Source: Bosea sp. 124 (GTDB lineage Bacteria > Pseudomonadota > Alphaproteobacteria > Rhizobiales > Beijerinckiaceae). From it: DNA of 64,000 nt. The DNA lies in the NCBI RefSeq assembly GCF_003046175.1, contig NZ_PZZM01000001.1, positions 1,621,001 through 1,685,000 on the forward strand, read 5' to 3'. Below are positions 1-8,579 of this stretch, piece by piece. A program made the translations under genes and the position numbers. Every line of letters starts with the position of its first letter. The stretch's first letter is position 1. A model generated the notes under the pieces. It made no database searches, had not been told where the DNA came from, and saw nothing but the letters and a program-made list of their open reading frames with translations.

Positions 1-329
1 ACGTCTCGGCGGTGGCCCAGTCGATGGACTGGCGCATGGTCAATGCGGCGCGCAGCCTTGGCGCCTCGCCGCTCACCGCATTCCGGCGCGTCACCCTGCC
101 GGTGCTGGCGCCGGGGATCGCGGCCGGCGCCATCTTCGCCTTCCTGACCAGCTTCGATGAGGTCGTCGTCGCACTGTTCGTCAGCGGGTCGGGCGCGACG
201 ACACTGCCGGTGCAGATGTGGAGTGGCATCCGCTTCGAGATCAGCCCGATCGTCGCGGCCGCCTCCTGCCTGCTGCTCCTGGTCTCGTGCCTGCTGCTCG
301 CCCTGTTCTGGTTTCTCAAGCGGAAGTGA
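1..329 (+). CDS. ABC transporter permease, PotC-like, 5' partial
   Basis: This is the C-terminal end (about 109 residues) of an inner-membrane permease; the start lies before the window. The visible part carries the cytoplasmic loop that docks on the ATPase (A-A-R-S-L-G-A-S-P near residue 20 of the fragment), followed by hydrophobic segments and a short basic tail ending K-R-K. This layout is typical of the binding-protein-dependent permeases of the spermidine/putrescine and iron(III) type. It lies 4 bases before a creatinase-like gene and about 1.2 kb before a PotA-like ATPase, which is its likely partner. The substrate cannot be read from the fragment; a polyamine or related amine is inferred from the neighbouring amine-oxidase gene. 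Confidence 0.85.
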   Translation, partial: VSAVAQSMDWRMVNAARSLGASPLTAFRRVTLPVLAPGIAAGAIFAFLTSFDEVVVALFVSGSGATTLPVQMWSGIRFEISPIVAAASCLLLLVSCLLLALFWFLKRK

Positions 330-333
330 CGTC

Positions 334-1521
334 ATGACTGCAGCGATCCCGAAGCCGATCGTTCCCGCCGCGGAATTCGGCCAGCGCCGCCAGCGCGCCG
401 TCGCGGCCGCGAAGGCGCGCAAGCTCGACAGCCTGCTCGTCTGCTCGCGCGGCGGCGGCACGCTCGACCGCTATGCCGACGTGCTCTACCTGACGAATTT
501 CTACACCCACTTTCCCTTCATCCCGGACTTCGAGGGCAACTGGTCGGCGCGGGCCCACACCTTCCTGGTGCTGCCGGTGGATGCCACGCCCGAACTCGTC
601 ATCGACGTGCCCGACGACGGCCGCATCCGCCTCGATGACGGCTGCGTCACCTATTCGGATTTCGTACTGGACGATGCGGTCAAGGCCCTGACGAGAGCGG
701 GTCTCGGCAAGGCCCGAATCGGGCTCGTCGGCGGCGATGTCCTGACCTTCACCATGCTGAACAAGCTGCGCGCCGCCCTGCCCGACCTCGTGATCGAGCC
801 TGCCGACGACGTGCTGATGACCCTGCGCTCGATCAAGTCTCCGGCCGAGATCGCCATGCTGCGCCGCGCCTCGGCCATTGGCTCGCGGATGATCGAGGCG
901 ATGATGGCGGCGGCCGTCACCGGCGCCTCGCATGGCGATGTCGTCGCGGCCGGGCTGAACTATCTCGTTCCGGCCGGCGGCATGCTCTACAACTCCTTCA
1001 TGGCCTCGGGGCGCGGAGGCGATCCTTCGCGCTTCGCCAAGAGCAATTTCCCGACCTGGGGCTCGGACAAAAGACTGGCCGATGGCGACTGGATCCGCCT
1101 CGGCATTTCCGGTGCCGTCGACGGCTATGTCTTCGACCTCGCGCGCTCCAAGGCCGTCGGCCCCGTCACCAACCGGCAGGTCGAGCTGTTCGAATCCGCG
1201 ATCGCCAGCATCGAGGCGACGCTGGCCGCGATCCGCCCCGGCGCGACCGCGGGAGATCTCGGCGCCGCGGGCCTCGACAAGCAGCAATCCATGGGCTTCG
1301 CGGTGGATGGCGTGTTTTCCGCCATGGGCCACGGCATCGGCCTCGGCTGGGACGATCCCTGGCTGGCGCGCGGCGTCGCGACGCCGATCGTGCCCGACAT
1401 GGTGCTTTCGATCGAACGGACCATCACCCAGGACGGCTATCTCGGCGATTACGAGGAATCCGTGCTCATCACGCCGGACGGCTACGAGCGCCTGACAGAC
1501 GCGACGGCGCGGTTCTGGTGA
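334..1521 (+). CDS. M24 family (creatinase / Xaa-Pro aminopeptidase-like) protein
   Basis: A 395-residue pita-bread-fold protein with a creatinase-type N-terminal domain (about 1-160) and an M24 catalytic domain (about 170-395). Landmarks are G-H-G-I-G-L with His333, S-I-E-R-T with Glu361 and D-Y-E-E-S with Glu374/375. The first metal-binding Asp of M24 peptidases appears replaced: G-D-W-I-R-L-G-I-S has Gly257 where D is expected, while the second (Asp268 in V-F-D-L-A-R-S) is kept. That suggests a creatinase-like, possibly metal-free, C-N hydrolase rather than a true aminopeptidase. The ATG at 334 follows the permease stop by 4 bases; the open frame reaches further upstream only inside the permease. 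Its place between transporter genes points to processing of the imported compound. Confidence 0.85.
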   Translation: MTAAIPKPIVPAAEFGQRRQRAVAAAKARKLDSLLVCSRGGGTLDRYADVLYLTNFYTHFPFIPDFEGNWSARAHTFLVLPVDATPELVIDVPDDGRIRLDDGCVTYSDFVLDDAVKALTRAGLGKARIGLVGGDVLTFTMLNKLRAALPDLVIEPADDVLMTLRSIKSPAEIAMLRRASAIGSRMIEAMMAAAVTGASHGDVVAAGLNYLVPAGGMLYNSFMASGRGGDPSRFAKSNFPTWGSDKRLADGDWIRLGISGAVDGYVFDLARSKAVGPVTNRQVELFESAIASIEATLAAIRPGATAGDLGAAGLDKQQSMGFAVDGVFSAMGHGIGLGWDDPWLARGVATPIVPDMVLSIERTITQDGYLGDYEESVLITPDGYERLTDATARFW

Positions 1522-1537
1522 GCGGCAGGACCCCATC

Positions 1538-2623
1538 ATGACCGGCGCAGCCGTCCAGATCAGCCAGCTCAGCAAGCGCTACACCGATTTCGTCGCGGTC
1601 GACGACGTCTCGCTGGATGTCGCACCGGGCGAATTCGTCACCCTGCTCGGGCTCAGCGGCTCGGGCAAGACCACGACCTTGATGGCGGTGGCGGGCTTCG
1701 TCGAGCTCGATGCCGGGCGGATCGCGATCGACGGCCGCGACATCGTCGATCTGCCTCCGGAGAAGCGCGATCTCGGCGTGGTCTTCCAGAACTACGCGCT
1801 CTTTCCGCATCTCAACGTCTTCGAGAACATCGCTTTCCCGCTGCGCATGCGCAAATGGAGCGAGGCGGCGATCGCAAAGGCCGTCGGCCGCGTGCTGGAG
1901 ATCGTCTCGCTCGGCAGCTTCGCGAGCCGCAAGATCGCCGCGCTCTCGGGGGGCCAGCAGCAGCGCGTGGCGCTGGCGCGGGCGCTCGTCTTCGAGCCGC
2001 CGGTGCTGCTGATGGACGAGCCGCTCGGCGCGCTCGACCGCAGCCTGCGCGACCAGCTCCAGACCGAAATCAAGCGCATCCAGCGTGATCTCGGCGTCAC
2101 CGTGATCTATGTCACCCATGACCAGGAGGAGGCGCTGGCGCTCTCCGACCGGATCGCCGTGATGGCCGAGGGCAAGATCTGCCAGCTCGCCACGCCCGAC
2201 GAGATCTATGAGCGGCCGGCCTCGGCCTTCGTCGCCGGCTTCGTCGGCGAATCGAACTTCATCGAAGTCGAATTGCGCGGGCAGGACGGGCAGGTCGTCC
2301 GGGTCTCGCCGAAGGGGATGCCGGACGCGCTTTACGCGGCCACGGCGGCGGCGCCGACCACGCAAGGCGCAGCCCTGATGGCGATCCGCCCGGAGGCGCT
2401 GCAGCTCGATGCTGCGGAGGTCGCCGGCCCGGGCAACGCGCTCGCCGGCCGCGTCGCCCTGCGGGAATTCATGGGTGCGACCGTTCGCCTGACCATCGAC
2501 ACCGCGCTCGGCCCCCTGACCGTCCGCGACGGGCGCGTCAGCGAGGCTGCGCGCTTCCGGGCAGGTGACACCGTCCGGCTGTCCTGGAACGAGCGGGACG
2601 CGCTGCTCTTTCCACCACGTTGA
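1538..2623 (+). CDS. ABC transporter ATP-binding protein, PotA/FbpC type
   Basis: A 361-residue ATPase that energises the importer whose permease ends at 329. It shows Walker A G-L-S-G-S-G-K-T (38-45), the Q-loop in V-V-F-Q-N-Y-A-L-F-P, signature L-S-G-G-Q-Q-Q-R, Walker B L-L-M-D-E-P-L-G-A-L-D and the switch histidine in V-T-H-D-Q-E-E. The C-terminal third (about 240-361) is the TOBE-type regulatory extension typical of the polyamine, iron and maltose ATPases. It starts 17 bases after the creatinase-like gene and is clearly in the same operon. The exact substrate is not determined by sequence; amine-type compounds are favoured by context. Confidence 0.93.
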   Translation: MTGAAVQISQLSKRYTDFVAVDDVSLDVAPGEFVTLLGLSGSGKTTTLMAVAGFVELDAGRIAIDGRDIVDLPPEKRDLGVVFQNYALFPHLNVFENIAFPLRMRKWSEAAIAKAVGRVLEIVSLGSFASRKIAALSGGQQQRVALARALVFEPPVLLMDEPLGALDRSLRDQLQTEIKRIQRDLGVTVIYVTHDQEEALALSDRIAVMAEGKICQLATPDEIYERPASAFVAGFVGESNFIEVELRGQDGQVVRVSPKGMPDALYAATAAAPTTQGAALMAIRPEALQLDAAEVAGPGNALAGRVALREFMGATVRLTIDTALGPLTVRDGRVSEAARFRAGDTVRLSWNERDALLFPPR

Positions 2624-2678
2624 CCTCCCCCGTGGCGGCTTCGCCGCGCCGACCATGCCTCAAGGACAAGCCCGCGCC

Positions 2679-3023
2679 ATGCCGACGATCATCGATTTCA
2701 AGGATGCGAATGCCGAGCCGCGCGAGGGCGCGCCGGAGCCTGAGCGCGTCCTCCATGGCGACCCGCGCTGGCGCAGCTGGCTCTATCTTTCGGAGAACGG
2801 CATGACGAGCGGCCGCTGGGAATCCACGCCGGGCTGCTGGACCATCGCCTATGACAAATGGGAGTTCATGACGATCCTCGAGGGCCGCGGCGTGGTGCGG
2901 AGCGAGGACGGCTCCGCGACCGAACTCGTTCCGGGCGCGACGCTCGTCATCAATCCCGGCTTCAAGGGAACATGGGAGGTGCTGGAGACCATGACCAAGC
3001 ACTTCTTCGTGCGCCTGCGCTGA
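2679..3023 (+). CDS. small cupin-domain protein (Cupin_3 / DUF861-like)
   Basis: A 114-residue single-domain cupin. It contains the T-P-G-C-W-T-I-A-Y-D segment, the W-E-F-M-T-I-L-E-G-R-G-V-V strand pair and a closing G-A-T-L-V-I-N-P-G-F-K-G-T-W, the usual pattern of the small cupins related to the ureidoglycine aminohydrolase group. The start at 2679 is preceded by AAGGAC about 12 bases upstream; an in-frame ATG at 2655 would add eight residues. It sits between the transporter ATPase and an amine oxidase. Related small cupins often accompany amine-oxidase genes, but the reaction, if any, is unknown. Confidence 0.82.
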   Translation: MPTIIDFKDANAEPREGAPEPERVLHGDPRWRSWLYLSENGMTSGRWESTPGCWTIAYDKWEFMTILEGRGVVRSEDGSATELVPGATLVINPGFKGTWEVLETMTKHFFVRLR

Positions 3024-3025
3024 CC

Positions 3026-4327
3026 ATGATGCGCAAGCCTGCCGTCCTGCCCCAGCCTGAGACCCTGTGGTCGGCGACCGCTTCGGCGCCGCCGGTACAC
3101 AGCGAACCGCTGCAGGGTGAACGCACGGTCGAGATCGCCATCATCGGCGGTGGCTTCACGGGGCTGTCGGCGGCGCTGCACGCCGCCGAAGCCGGCGCCT
3201 CGGTCGCGGTGCTGGAAGCCGGACCGATCGGCTACGGCGCCAGCGGCCGCAATGGCGGGCAGGTCAATCCCGGCGTCAAGCTAGACGAAGCCGGGCTCGT
3301 CGCACGCTTCGGCGAAGCCGGCCGCGGGCTCTACCGAATGGGGCAGGAAGCGCCTGATTTCCTGGCCGGACTGGTCGAGCGCAAGGGCCTTCGCTGCAGC
3401 TTCGCCCGCCCAGGCCTCCTGCGCCTCGCCCATCATCCCGCCGCGCTCGCGGTCGTCCGGGAGGCTTCCGCCGGACTGCGCAAGACGGGCGTCGCGGCCG
3501 AGGATCTGAGCGTGGACGATGTCGCGCAGCGCGTCGGCACGCGGCGCTATCTCGGCGGCCTCTACGATCCGCGCGGCGCCAGCGTCCATCCGCTCGACCT
3601 TGCCCGCGAACTGGCCCGCGTCGCGCGCGAGGCGGGCGCCGCGCTGTTTCCCGGCTCGCCCGCGCTGTCGCTCGGCCGGGAGGCGGGGCTGTGGCGCATC
3701 GCGACCCCGGAGGGGGGGCTCCTTGCTCGCAAGGTTCTGGTCGCCACGAATGCCTATACGGATACGCTCGTGCCGGGGCTGGCGCAGAGCCTCTTGCCGG
3801 TGAACAGCTTCCAGATCGCGACGGCCCCGCTCGGCCCTGAGCATGACGGCATCCTGCCCGGCGGCGAGACCGTCTATGACAGCCGCCGGCTGGTGCTCTA
3901 TTTCCGCAGGAGCCCCGATAACCGGCTGATGCTGGGCGGGCGGGCTTCGTTCCGGTCGTCACGCGAAACATCGGCCGGCGTCGCCGACTATTCCGTGCTG
4001 GAAAAGGTGCTGCACGACATCTTTCCGGCTCTGCGGCAGGTGCCGATCCAGCATCGCTGGACCGGCCTTGTCGGCATCACCTTCGACTATCTGCCGCACT
4101 ATCACGCGCTCGGCAACGACCTGCACGTCATGGTCGGCTACAATGGCCGCGGTGTCGCACTGGCCAACCGCAGCGGCGCCTGGCTCGGCCGCAAGCTCGC
4201 GGGCAAACCGGAGATGCTCGACCTCCCAAGCTCGCCGGTGACGCCCTTCCCCTTCCATTTCGCCCGCAGCGCCGTGCTCGATCTCGGCATGAGATGGAAC
4301 CGGCTGCTCGACCTGGTGGGGCGCTGA
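3026..4327 (+). CDS. FAD-dependent oxidoreductase (DAO family, PuuB-like)
   Basis: A 433-residue flavoprotein of the D-amino-acid-oxidase/glycine-oxidase superfamily. The N-terminal dinucleotide-binding motif is I-I-G-G-G-F-T-G-L-S-A-A (39-50), followed by E-A-G-P-I-G-Y-G-A-S-G-R-N-G-G-Q, where the flavin is held in PuuB-like gamma-glutamylputrescine oxidases. A late G-Y-N-G-R-G-V-A-L motif closes the FAD site. Two adjacent ATGs (3026, 3029) follow the cupin stop by two bases. As the last gene of the operon it probably oxidises the amine, or its conjugate, brought in by the ABC system; the substrate is inferred. Confidence 0.9.
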   Translation: MMRKPAVLPQPETLWSATASAPPVHSEPLQGERTVEIAIIGGGFTGLSAALHAAEAGASVAVLEAGPIGYGASGRNGGQVNPGVKLDEAGLVARFGEAGRGLYRMGQEAPDFLAGLVERKGLRCSFARPGLLRLAHHPAALAVVREASAGLRKTGVAAEDLSVDDVAQRVGTRRYLGGLYDPRGASVHPLDLARELARVAREAGAALFPGSPALSLGREAGLWRIATPEGGLLARKVLVATNAYTDTLVPGLAQSLLPVNSFQIATAPLGPEHDGILPGGETVYDSRRLVLYFRRSPDNRLMLGGRASFRSSRETSAGVADYSVLEKVLHDIFPALRQVPIQHRWTGLVGITFDYLPHYHALGNDLHVMVGYNGRGVALANRSGAWLGRKLAGKPEMLDLPSSPVTPFPFHFARSAVLDLGMRWNRLLDLVGR

Positions 4328-4329
4328 CC

Positions 4330-4347
4330 GGCGATGAGGTCATCGCC
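4330..4347. terminator. hairpin between convergent genes
   Basis: An 8-base inverted repeat, GGCGATGA and TCATCGCC, separated by two bases, three bases past the oxidase stop and facing the end of the mipA-like gene. No T-run follows on either side, so its role as a terminator is plausible but unproven. Confidence 0.4.
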
Positions 4348-4398
4348 GCAGGCAGGCAGGCCGGAGCGGCAGCGCCTAGCCGCCGCTCGCCATCGGTC

Positions 4399-5235
4399 TC
4401 AGAAGCGGTAGAGCACACCCGCCACGGCATTGAACTGATTTTCCGAGCCCTCCCGTTTGACGATGGGGGATTTGGCGGCATCGCCGAGCAGCCGGGCGTA
4501 GCCGACACGGGCGTTGATCCCCCAGTTCGGAGAGAACAGGTACCGGGCGTTCAGGCCGATCTCGGCCTTCGTAATCCCCGCCGAGGCAGTATAGACGGGC
4601 AATCCGGTCGCAGCGGCACCGACCGGCCCGATGCCGAAATAGGCGTTCGAATAGTTCTTGTCGGCGAAGGTCGCCTTGGCGTCGACCGACATGAAGAAGG
4701 GCCTGGCGGTCTGGATACCGTAGCTCGTCTGCAGGCTGGCGGTGTAGCCCTCATGGCCCTCGGAGGCCTTGGCGAACTCCACGCCGAAGGAGAGCTGATC
4801 GTTGTGGATCAGAACCTGCTTCAGGTTCAGTTTCGCGAAGCCGCCGAACTCGATCGCGCTGTCCACCTTGGGGAGAAGCTTGATCCGGCGATTCTTCACA
4901 TCGTCATCGCGCCCGCCATCATATCCCACGAGCGGGCCGGCCTCGAACATGCCTCCGGGAATCACGTTGATCTTTGCCCGTGGGCCGACGACTTCGATGT
5001 AGTAGTCGCCATACGCCAGACGACCGAGCGGCACAGGCACGAATTTGTAGTCCTTTGAACCCGGAAACTCCGGCAGCATCGCGCCACCGACCGCAATGTA
5101 CCCGCTCCAGGGGGAGCGGGGCGCAGGCGGCTCTGGTTGCGGCTGTCGCGCAGCGGACCTGGACACGTCAGCCGCCAGCGCGGCGGCCGGCGCGGCAATG
5201 GTCGCCAGAAAAATGGCAAGTCCCGGAAGGCGCAT
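4399..5235 (-). CDS. MipA/OmpV family outer-membrane protein
   Basis: A 278-residue beta-barrel protein with a signal peptide (cleavage near A-L-A/A-D, residue 22), a Pro-rich linker and amphipathic strands ending in the outer-membrane signature V-A-G-V-L-Y-R-F with a terminal Phe. MipA/OmpV proteins act as outer-membrane scaffolds or porins and are often controlled by a neighbouring two-component system. Here the gene diverges from an OmpR-type regulator 164 bases away, which supports that arrangement. The start at 5235 is the only ATG giving a clean signal peptide. Confidence 0.88.
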   Translation of the reverse strand: MRLPGLAIFLATIAAPAAALAADVSRSAARQPQPEPPAPRSPWSGYIAVGGAMLPEFPGSKDYKFVPVPLGRLAYGDYYIEVVGPRAKINVIPGGMFEAGPLVGYDGGRDDDVKNRRIKLLPKVDSAIEFGGFAKLNLKQVLIHNDQLSFGVEFAKASEGHEGYTASLQTSYGIQTARPFFMSVDAKATFADKNYSNAYFGIGPVGAAATGLPVYTASAGITKAEIGLNARYLFSPNWGINARVGYARLLGDAAKSPIVKREGSENQFNAVAGVLYRF

Positions 5236-5399
5236 TCGGTATCTCCGTCAACGAGAGGCACGTGCCTCGCCCCGCGCTGATCGGCCGCCAACCTTACGGG
5301 CCGCTTACCGTGACCATCGTGCCGCCACAGGCTGTCTGAAAGGTTGCTGTAAGCTGGCTGTGCCAGATGCGGCGCTGGCCGGACAGTGGGGTATCGGAC
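5236..5399. promoter_or_regulatory. divergent promoter region, mipA-like / two-component system
   Basis: This 164-base gap separates the minus-strand outer-membrane protein gene from the plus-strand response regulator and must hold both promoters. I see no convincing -35/-10 pair. A run of CTG/GCTG-type direct repeats near 5327-5365 could be a regulator-binding stretch. Confidence 0.35.
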
Positions 5400-6080
5400 A
5401 TGCGTGTTCTGTTCGCGGAAGATGACGAGGCCGTCGGGCGGGCGACCGCCGCGTCCCTGACGGCGGCCGGTTTCGTCGTCGATCTCGTCGAAAGCCGCGG
5501 CGACGCATTGCACGCTCTGAAATCGCATCGCTACGACGCGGCCATCTTCGACATCATGCTGGTGGACGGCAGCGGGCTCGATGTGCTCGCCGAAGGGCGG
5601 CGGATCGGCTTCGACCTTCCGATTCTTCTCCTGACGGCCCTCAGCTCCGTCGACGATCGCGTCAGCGGCCTCAATGCCGGAGCCGACGACTATCTGGTGA
5701 AGCCCTTCGCGGTCGACGAGTTGATCGCACGGCTGCGGGCCCTGCAGCGTCGGCTAAGTACAACTTTGTCGATGGCGCTGACGGTCGAGAACACGAGCTT
5801 CGATCCGCTCTCCCGCATGATGTCGGTCAATGGCGGCAACGTCTCGCTCTCGCGCGCCGAGGGCATCATCGTCGAGCGTTTCATGCGCAGCTTCGGGCGC
5901 GTCGTCACGAAGGAACAGCTGGCGGAGAGCATCTACTCCTTCAACGAAGAGTATACCGAGAACGCGGTCGAGGTGCATGTCCACCGCGTCCGGCGCAAGC
6001 TGGAGAGCAGTGGCGCAAGCCCGTCGATCAAGACCGTCCGTGGGCTGGGCTACATCATGGTCGCGGACAAGACGTCATAG
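5400..6080 (+). CDS. OmpR/QseB-type response regulator
   Basis: A 226-residue two-domain regulator. The receiver domain (1-115) has the acidic pair F-A-E-D-D-E, the phospho-acceptor Asp51 in I-F-D-I-M-L-V-D-G, the switch Thr in L-L-L-T-A-L and the Lys of Y-L-V-K-P-F. The C-terminal winged helix (about 130-226) ends in V-H-V-H-R-V-R-R-K-L and V-R-G-L-G-Y-I-M. The start at 5400 gives a canonical N-terminus; the open frame extends 11 codons upstream without a better site. It is co-transcribed with the histidine kinase 11 bases downstream and probably controls the divergent mipA-like gene. Confidence 0.93.
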   Translation: MRVLFAEDDEAVGRATAASLTAAGFVVDLVESRGDALHALKSHRYDAAIFDIMLVDGSGLDVLAEGRRIGFDLPILLLTALSSVDDRVSGLNAGADDYLVKPFAVDELIARLRALQRRLSTTLSMALTVENTSFDPLSRMMSVNGGNVSLSRAEGIIVERFMRSFGRVVTKEQLAESIYSFNEEYTENAVEVHVHRVRRKLESSGASPSIKTVRGLGYIMVADKTS

Positions 6081-6091
6081 GTGACGAGATT

Positions 6092-7474
6092 TTGAAATCG
6101 CTCAGCTTTCGCATCGTCGTTGCTACCTCGATCGTCTTCATAACGGCCCTGACCTGCACCTTCTTGGTCCTTGTTCAGGAAGCCAAATACGGGCTCTTCC
6201 GCGTCCAGCGGAACAGCCTCACGGTCCAGGTCGACACGCTGGCGGAACATGTCCGCCTCGTGGACGGCAAGCCGACGCTCGAACTCGGCAACCTCGCCGA
6301 AGGGGCCGGCAAGACGGTTTCCTACGCGCTGCTCAATTCGACGGGACATGTCATCCAGTCTTACGGTCAGGGCGGGGTCGACGTTTCGCCGGCCACTCTG
6401 AAGCGCTACGACACGGATGATCCGTTCGGCTTCTCCATCGAGAGATGGCTTGATCCGAACCGCGGCGATCCCGTCATGCTGATCCTGCCCGACACCCGCG
6501 GTGTGCAACGGATCGTCGTGACGGTCCCTGCGCCCGGCGGTCTGCTGGTGCAGGCCTCTATGCCTCTGCTCGACAGCAATATCGCGATCGCGGACGTGCT
6601 CTACACCTTTACCGAAGGAACGGTCGTTGCGGTGTTCCTGCCGCTGCTTCTGGCCATGATCGCGATTCCGATCATCGTCAGACTCACCCTGAGACCGATC
6701 CGCCGCGTCTCTGGCCAGGCAGCCGAGATCGAGGCTTCGACGCTCAATCGCCGTTTTTCCCTCGAACGCGTACCGTCCGAGATGCGCCGTCTGGTCCTGA
6801 CCTTCAACGATCTCCTCGCCCGGCTCGACGCGGCGTGGCGCCTCCAGCGCGAGTTCACCGCCAACGCCGCGCATGAATTGCGGACGCCGATCGCCGCGCT
6901 GAGGGCCGAGGTCGAGGCCATCGTTCCCGCGCAGGCCCGTTCGATCCTCTCCATTCATTTCGACAAGGTCGCCCGCCTGCTGGCGCAATTGCTCGCGCTG
7001 GCCGAAGCCGACAGCAGGCTGATCGACGCGGCGGGCCGCTTCGATCCGATGGCGCTGGCGCGCGAGGTGGTCGCAGACATGGCGCCGGCCGCCATCGCCT
7101 CCGGACGGGAGATCGCGCTCGAACGCGGCAGCGGCAAGCCTGCTTCCGTACATGGCGATGTCGGGCTGGCGGAAATCGCCCTGCGCAATCTGATCGACAA
7201 TGCCGTGCGCCATTCCAGGGCTGGAAGCGCGATACGCGTCATCGTCGACGAGACCCGCATCTCGGTCGCCAATACCGGCAGCTCCATTCCGGAGGCGCTG
7301 CAGGCGACGATGTTCGAGCGGTTCTGGAAGCAGGATCGCCGCAGCAGTGGCAGCGGTCTCGGCCTCTCGATCGTCGACACCATCATGAAGCGCCTCGGCG
7401 GCGCCGTCGCTGTCGCCTCCGGCGAGGGGGCGGTGACATTCACGCTGGCATTCCGCCCCGGCGACGGAGCCTGA
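6092..7474 (+). CDS. sensor histidine kinase (partner of the upstream regulator)
   Basis: A 460-residue membrane kinase beginning with TTG. It has an N-terminal membrane segment (about 7-27), a periplasmic sensor domain (about 28-170), a second membrane segment (about 172-195), a HAMP linker, a dimerisation domain with phospho-accepting His261 in N-A-A-H-E-L-R-T-P-I, and a catalytic domain with the N box in N-L-I-D-N-A-V-R-H-S and the G box in G-S-G-L-G-L-S-I-V. The architecture matches QseC/TctE-like kinases. The signal sensed is unknown. Confidence 0.92.
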   Translation: MKSLSFRIVVATSIVFITALTCTFLVLVQEAKYGLFRVQRNSLTVQVDTLAEHVRLVDGKPTLELGNLAEGAGKTVSYALLNSTGHVIQSYGQGGVDVSPATLKRYDTDDPFGFSIERWLDPNRGDPVMLILPDTRGVQRIVVTVPAPGGLLVQASMPLLDSNIAIADVLYTFTEGTVVAVFLPLLLAMIAIPIIVRLTLRPIRRVSGQAAEIEASTLNRRFSLERVPSEMRRLVLTFNDLLARLDAAWRLQREFTANAAHELRTPIAALRAEVEAIVPAQARSILSIHFDKVARLLAQLLALAEADSRLIDAAGRFDPMALAREVVADMAPAAIASGREIALERGSGKPASVHGDVGLAEIALRNLIDNAVRHSRAGSAIRVIVDETRISVANTGSSIPEALQATMFERFWKQDRRSSGSGLGLSIVDTIMKRLGGAVAVASGEGAVTFTLAFRPGDGA

Positions 7475-7486
7475 CCGACGGCGCCG

Positions 7487-8197
7487 TCAGATCGCGGATC
7501 GATCGACGAGCCTCGCCATCTGGAGAAAAAGCCCGCCGGCGGAGGTCTGCAGGGCGGCCTTGAACGGCTGTGTCGGCAGGCAAGCAGCAAGACCGGCAGC
7601 GGCCCGCGACGCCGCAGCGGCGCTGATCCATGCCGGATCATGCGCAGCAAGCCGGGCGGCGTCATAGGCCGCGGCCCAGGCGGAGGCCCAGCAATCGTCC
7701 GACGCCTTGATCCAGCCCGCCTCACCGACGCCGAGCGCTTCCGCATTGGCCTCGTGACTGACCCTGGCCAGCACCGTCCTCATGTCGAAAGCCTGGGCGA
7801 GTTCGGTAATCGGGGGCAAGGCGTAAAGCAGGCGGGCCTGCTCCCGCAGGCCTGCGAGATTCAACCAGACCGGCGTGTAGGTTCGCACCAGCCGATCGGC
7901 CGCCATGAGCGCTCGTTTCCGCTCGACAGGAGGGGTGGCGCGCGTGTGGAGGGTCCTTGCCACCAGCGGGACGAGGATGAAACGCTCGTCTTGGGGCAGG
8001 CCCTCGTTCCAGGCTCGCATGAAGACGCCGATCACCGGGCAGACGCGGTTCGTCCGATCAGACCACGGCTCGGCCCCGACCCGTGAGAATGCCGCTGCTC
8101 CGCGCAGGGAGACGACGGCTGCACCAACATCGCCGGTCCTCGCCTTGTCGCGCCACAGAGACCGTCTCGGTCCTGACGTTTGATCCCTCTCGAGCAT
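7487..8197 (-). CDS. protein of unknown function
   Basis: A 236-residue, mostly helical, Ala-rich soluble protein that I do not recognise. Conserved-looking stretches include C-P-V-I-G-V-F-M-R-A-W-N-E-G-L-P and a Trp-rich segment W-A-S-A-W-A-A-A-Y-D-A-A-R. There is no signal peptide or membrane segment. I chose the ATG at 8197 because GGGAG lies 9 bases upstream; another ATG at 8206 sits too close to that site, and the frame stays open to an ATG at 8272. It converges on the histidine kinase with a 12-base gap. No function can be assigned. Confidence 0.6.
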   Translation of the reverse strand: MLERDQTSGPRRSLWRDKARTGDVGAAVVSLRGAAAFSRVGAEPWSDRTNRVCPVIGVFMRAWNEGLPQDERFILVPLVARTLHTRATPPVERKRALMAADRLVRTYTPVWLNLAGLREQARLLYALPPITELAQAFDMRTVLARVSHEANAEALGVGEAGWIKASDDCWASAWAAAYDAARLAAHDPAWISAAAASRAAAGLAACLPTQPFKAALQTSAGGLFLQMARLVDRSAI

Positions 8198-8579
8198 GCG
8201 AATCATCTCCCATCCGACTGGATGACGTCGTCTGGGCGGCGTAGCTTTCGCTTTGCTGACAAGCTGCGGCATCCGGCGCGCCTTGCGCTCGCGGAGGTGG
8301 GTCGCAAGGCCTTGGGGGGCTGCGATCGCGCGCGACCCGTCATGGGGACCGTCAGGAACGAAGGGCAGGCGCAGACGCTGTCTTCCGGAGAGGATGGCGG
8401 CTTCGAGGCCCCGTCATCGCGATCCGGTTACGCGCGCGGCGCTACGCGACCGGCCGGCATTTTCGCGTCTCCGGGGTAGAACGACGAAACGCCCGGAGCG
8501 TAAACTCTCGGGCGTCCTCACCTCCCGAGAAAGCCTTGCCTTCGCCTTCGCAAACAGCGGCCTACTCCGGCTCCTCGCA
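8198..8579. other. gap without a recognisable gene
   Basis: About 380 bases. The minus-strand frame of the unknown gene stays open to about 8420 but has no start before 8272 other than weak codons. A bulged hairpin (CGCCCGGAG at 8490-8498 against CTCTCGGGCG at 8505-8514) could end minus-strand transcription from the cellulose region. Nothing else is recognised. Confidence 0.5.

Noticed and set aside
8198..8420. N-terminal extension or separate gene upstream of the unknown protein at 7487-8197
   Set aside because: The frame is open to about 8420 but has no ATG before 8272 and a good ribosome site exists at 8197.
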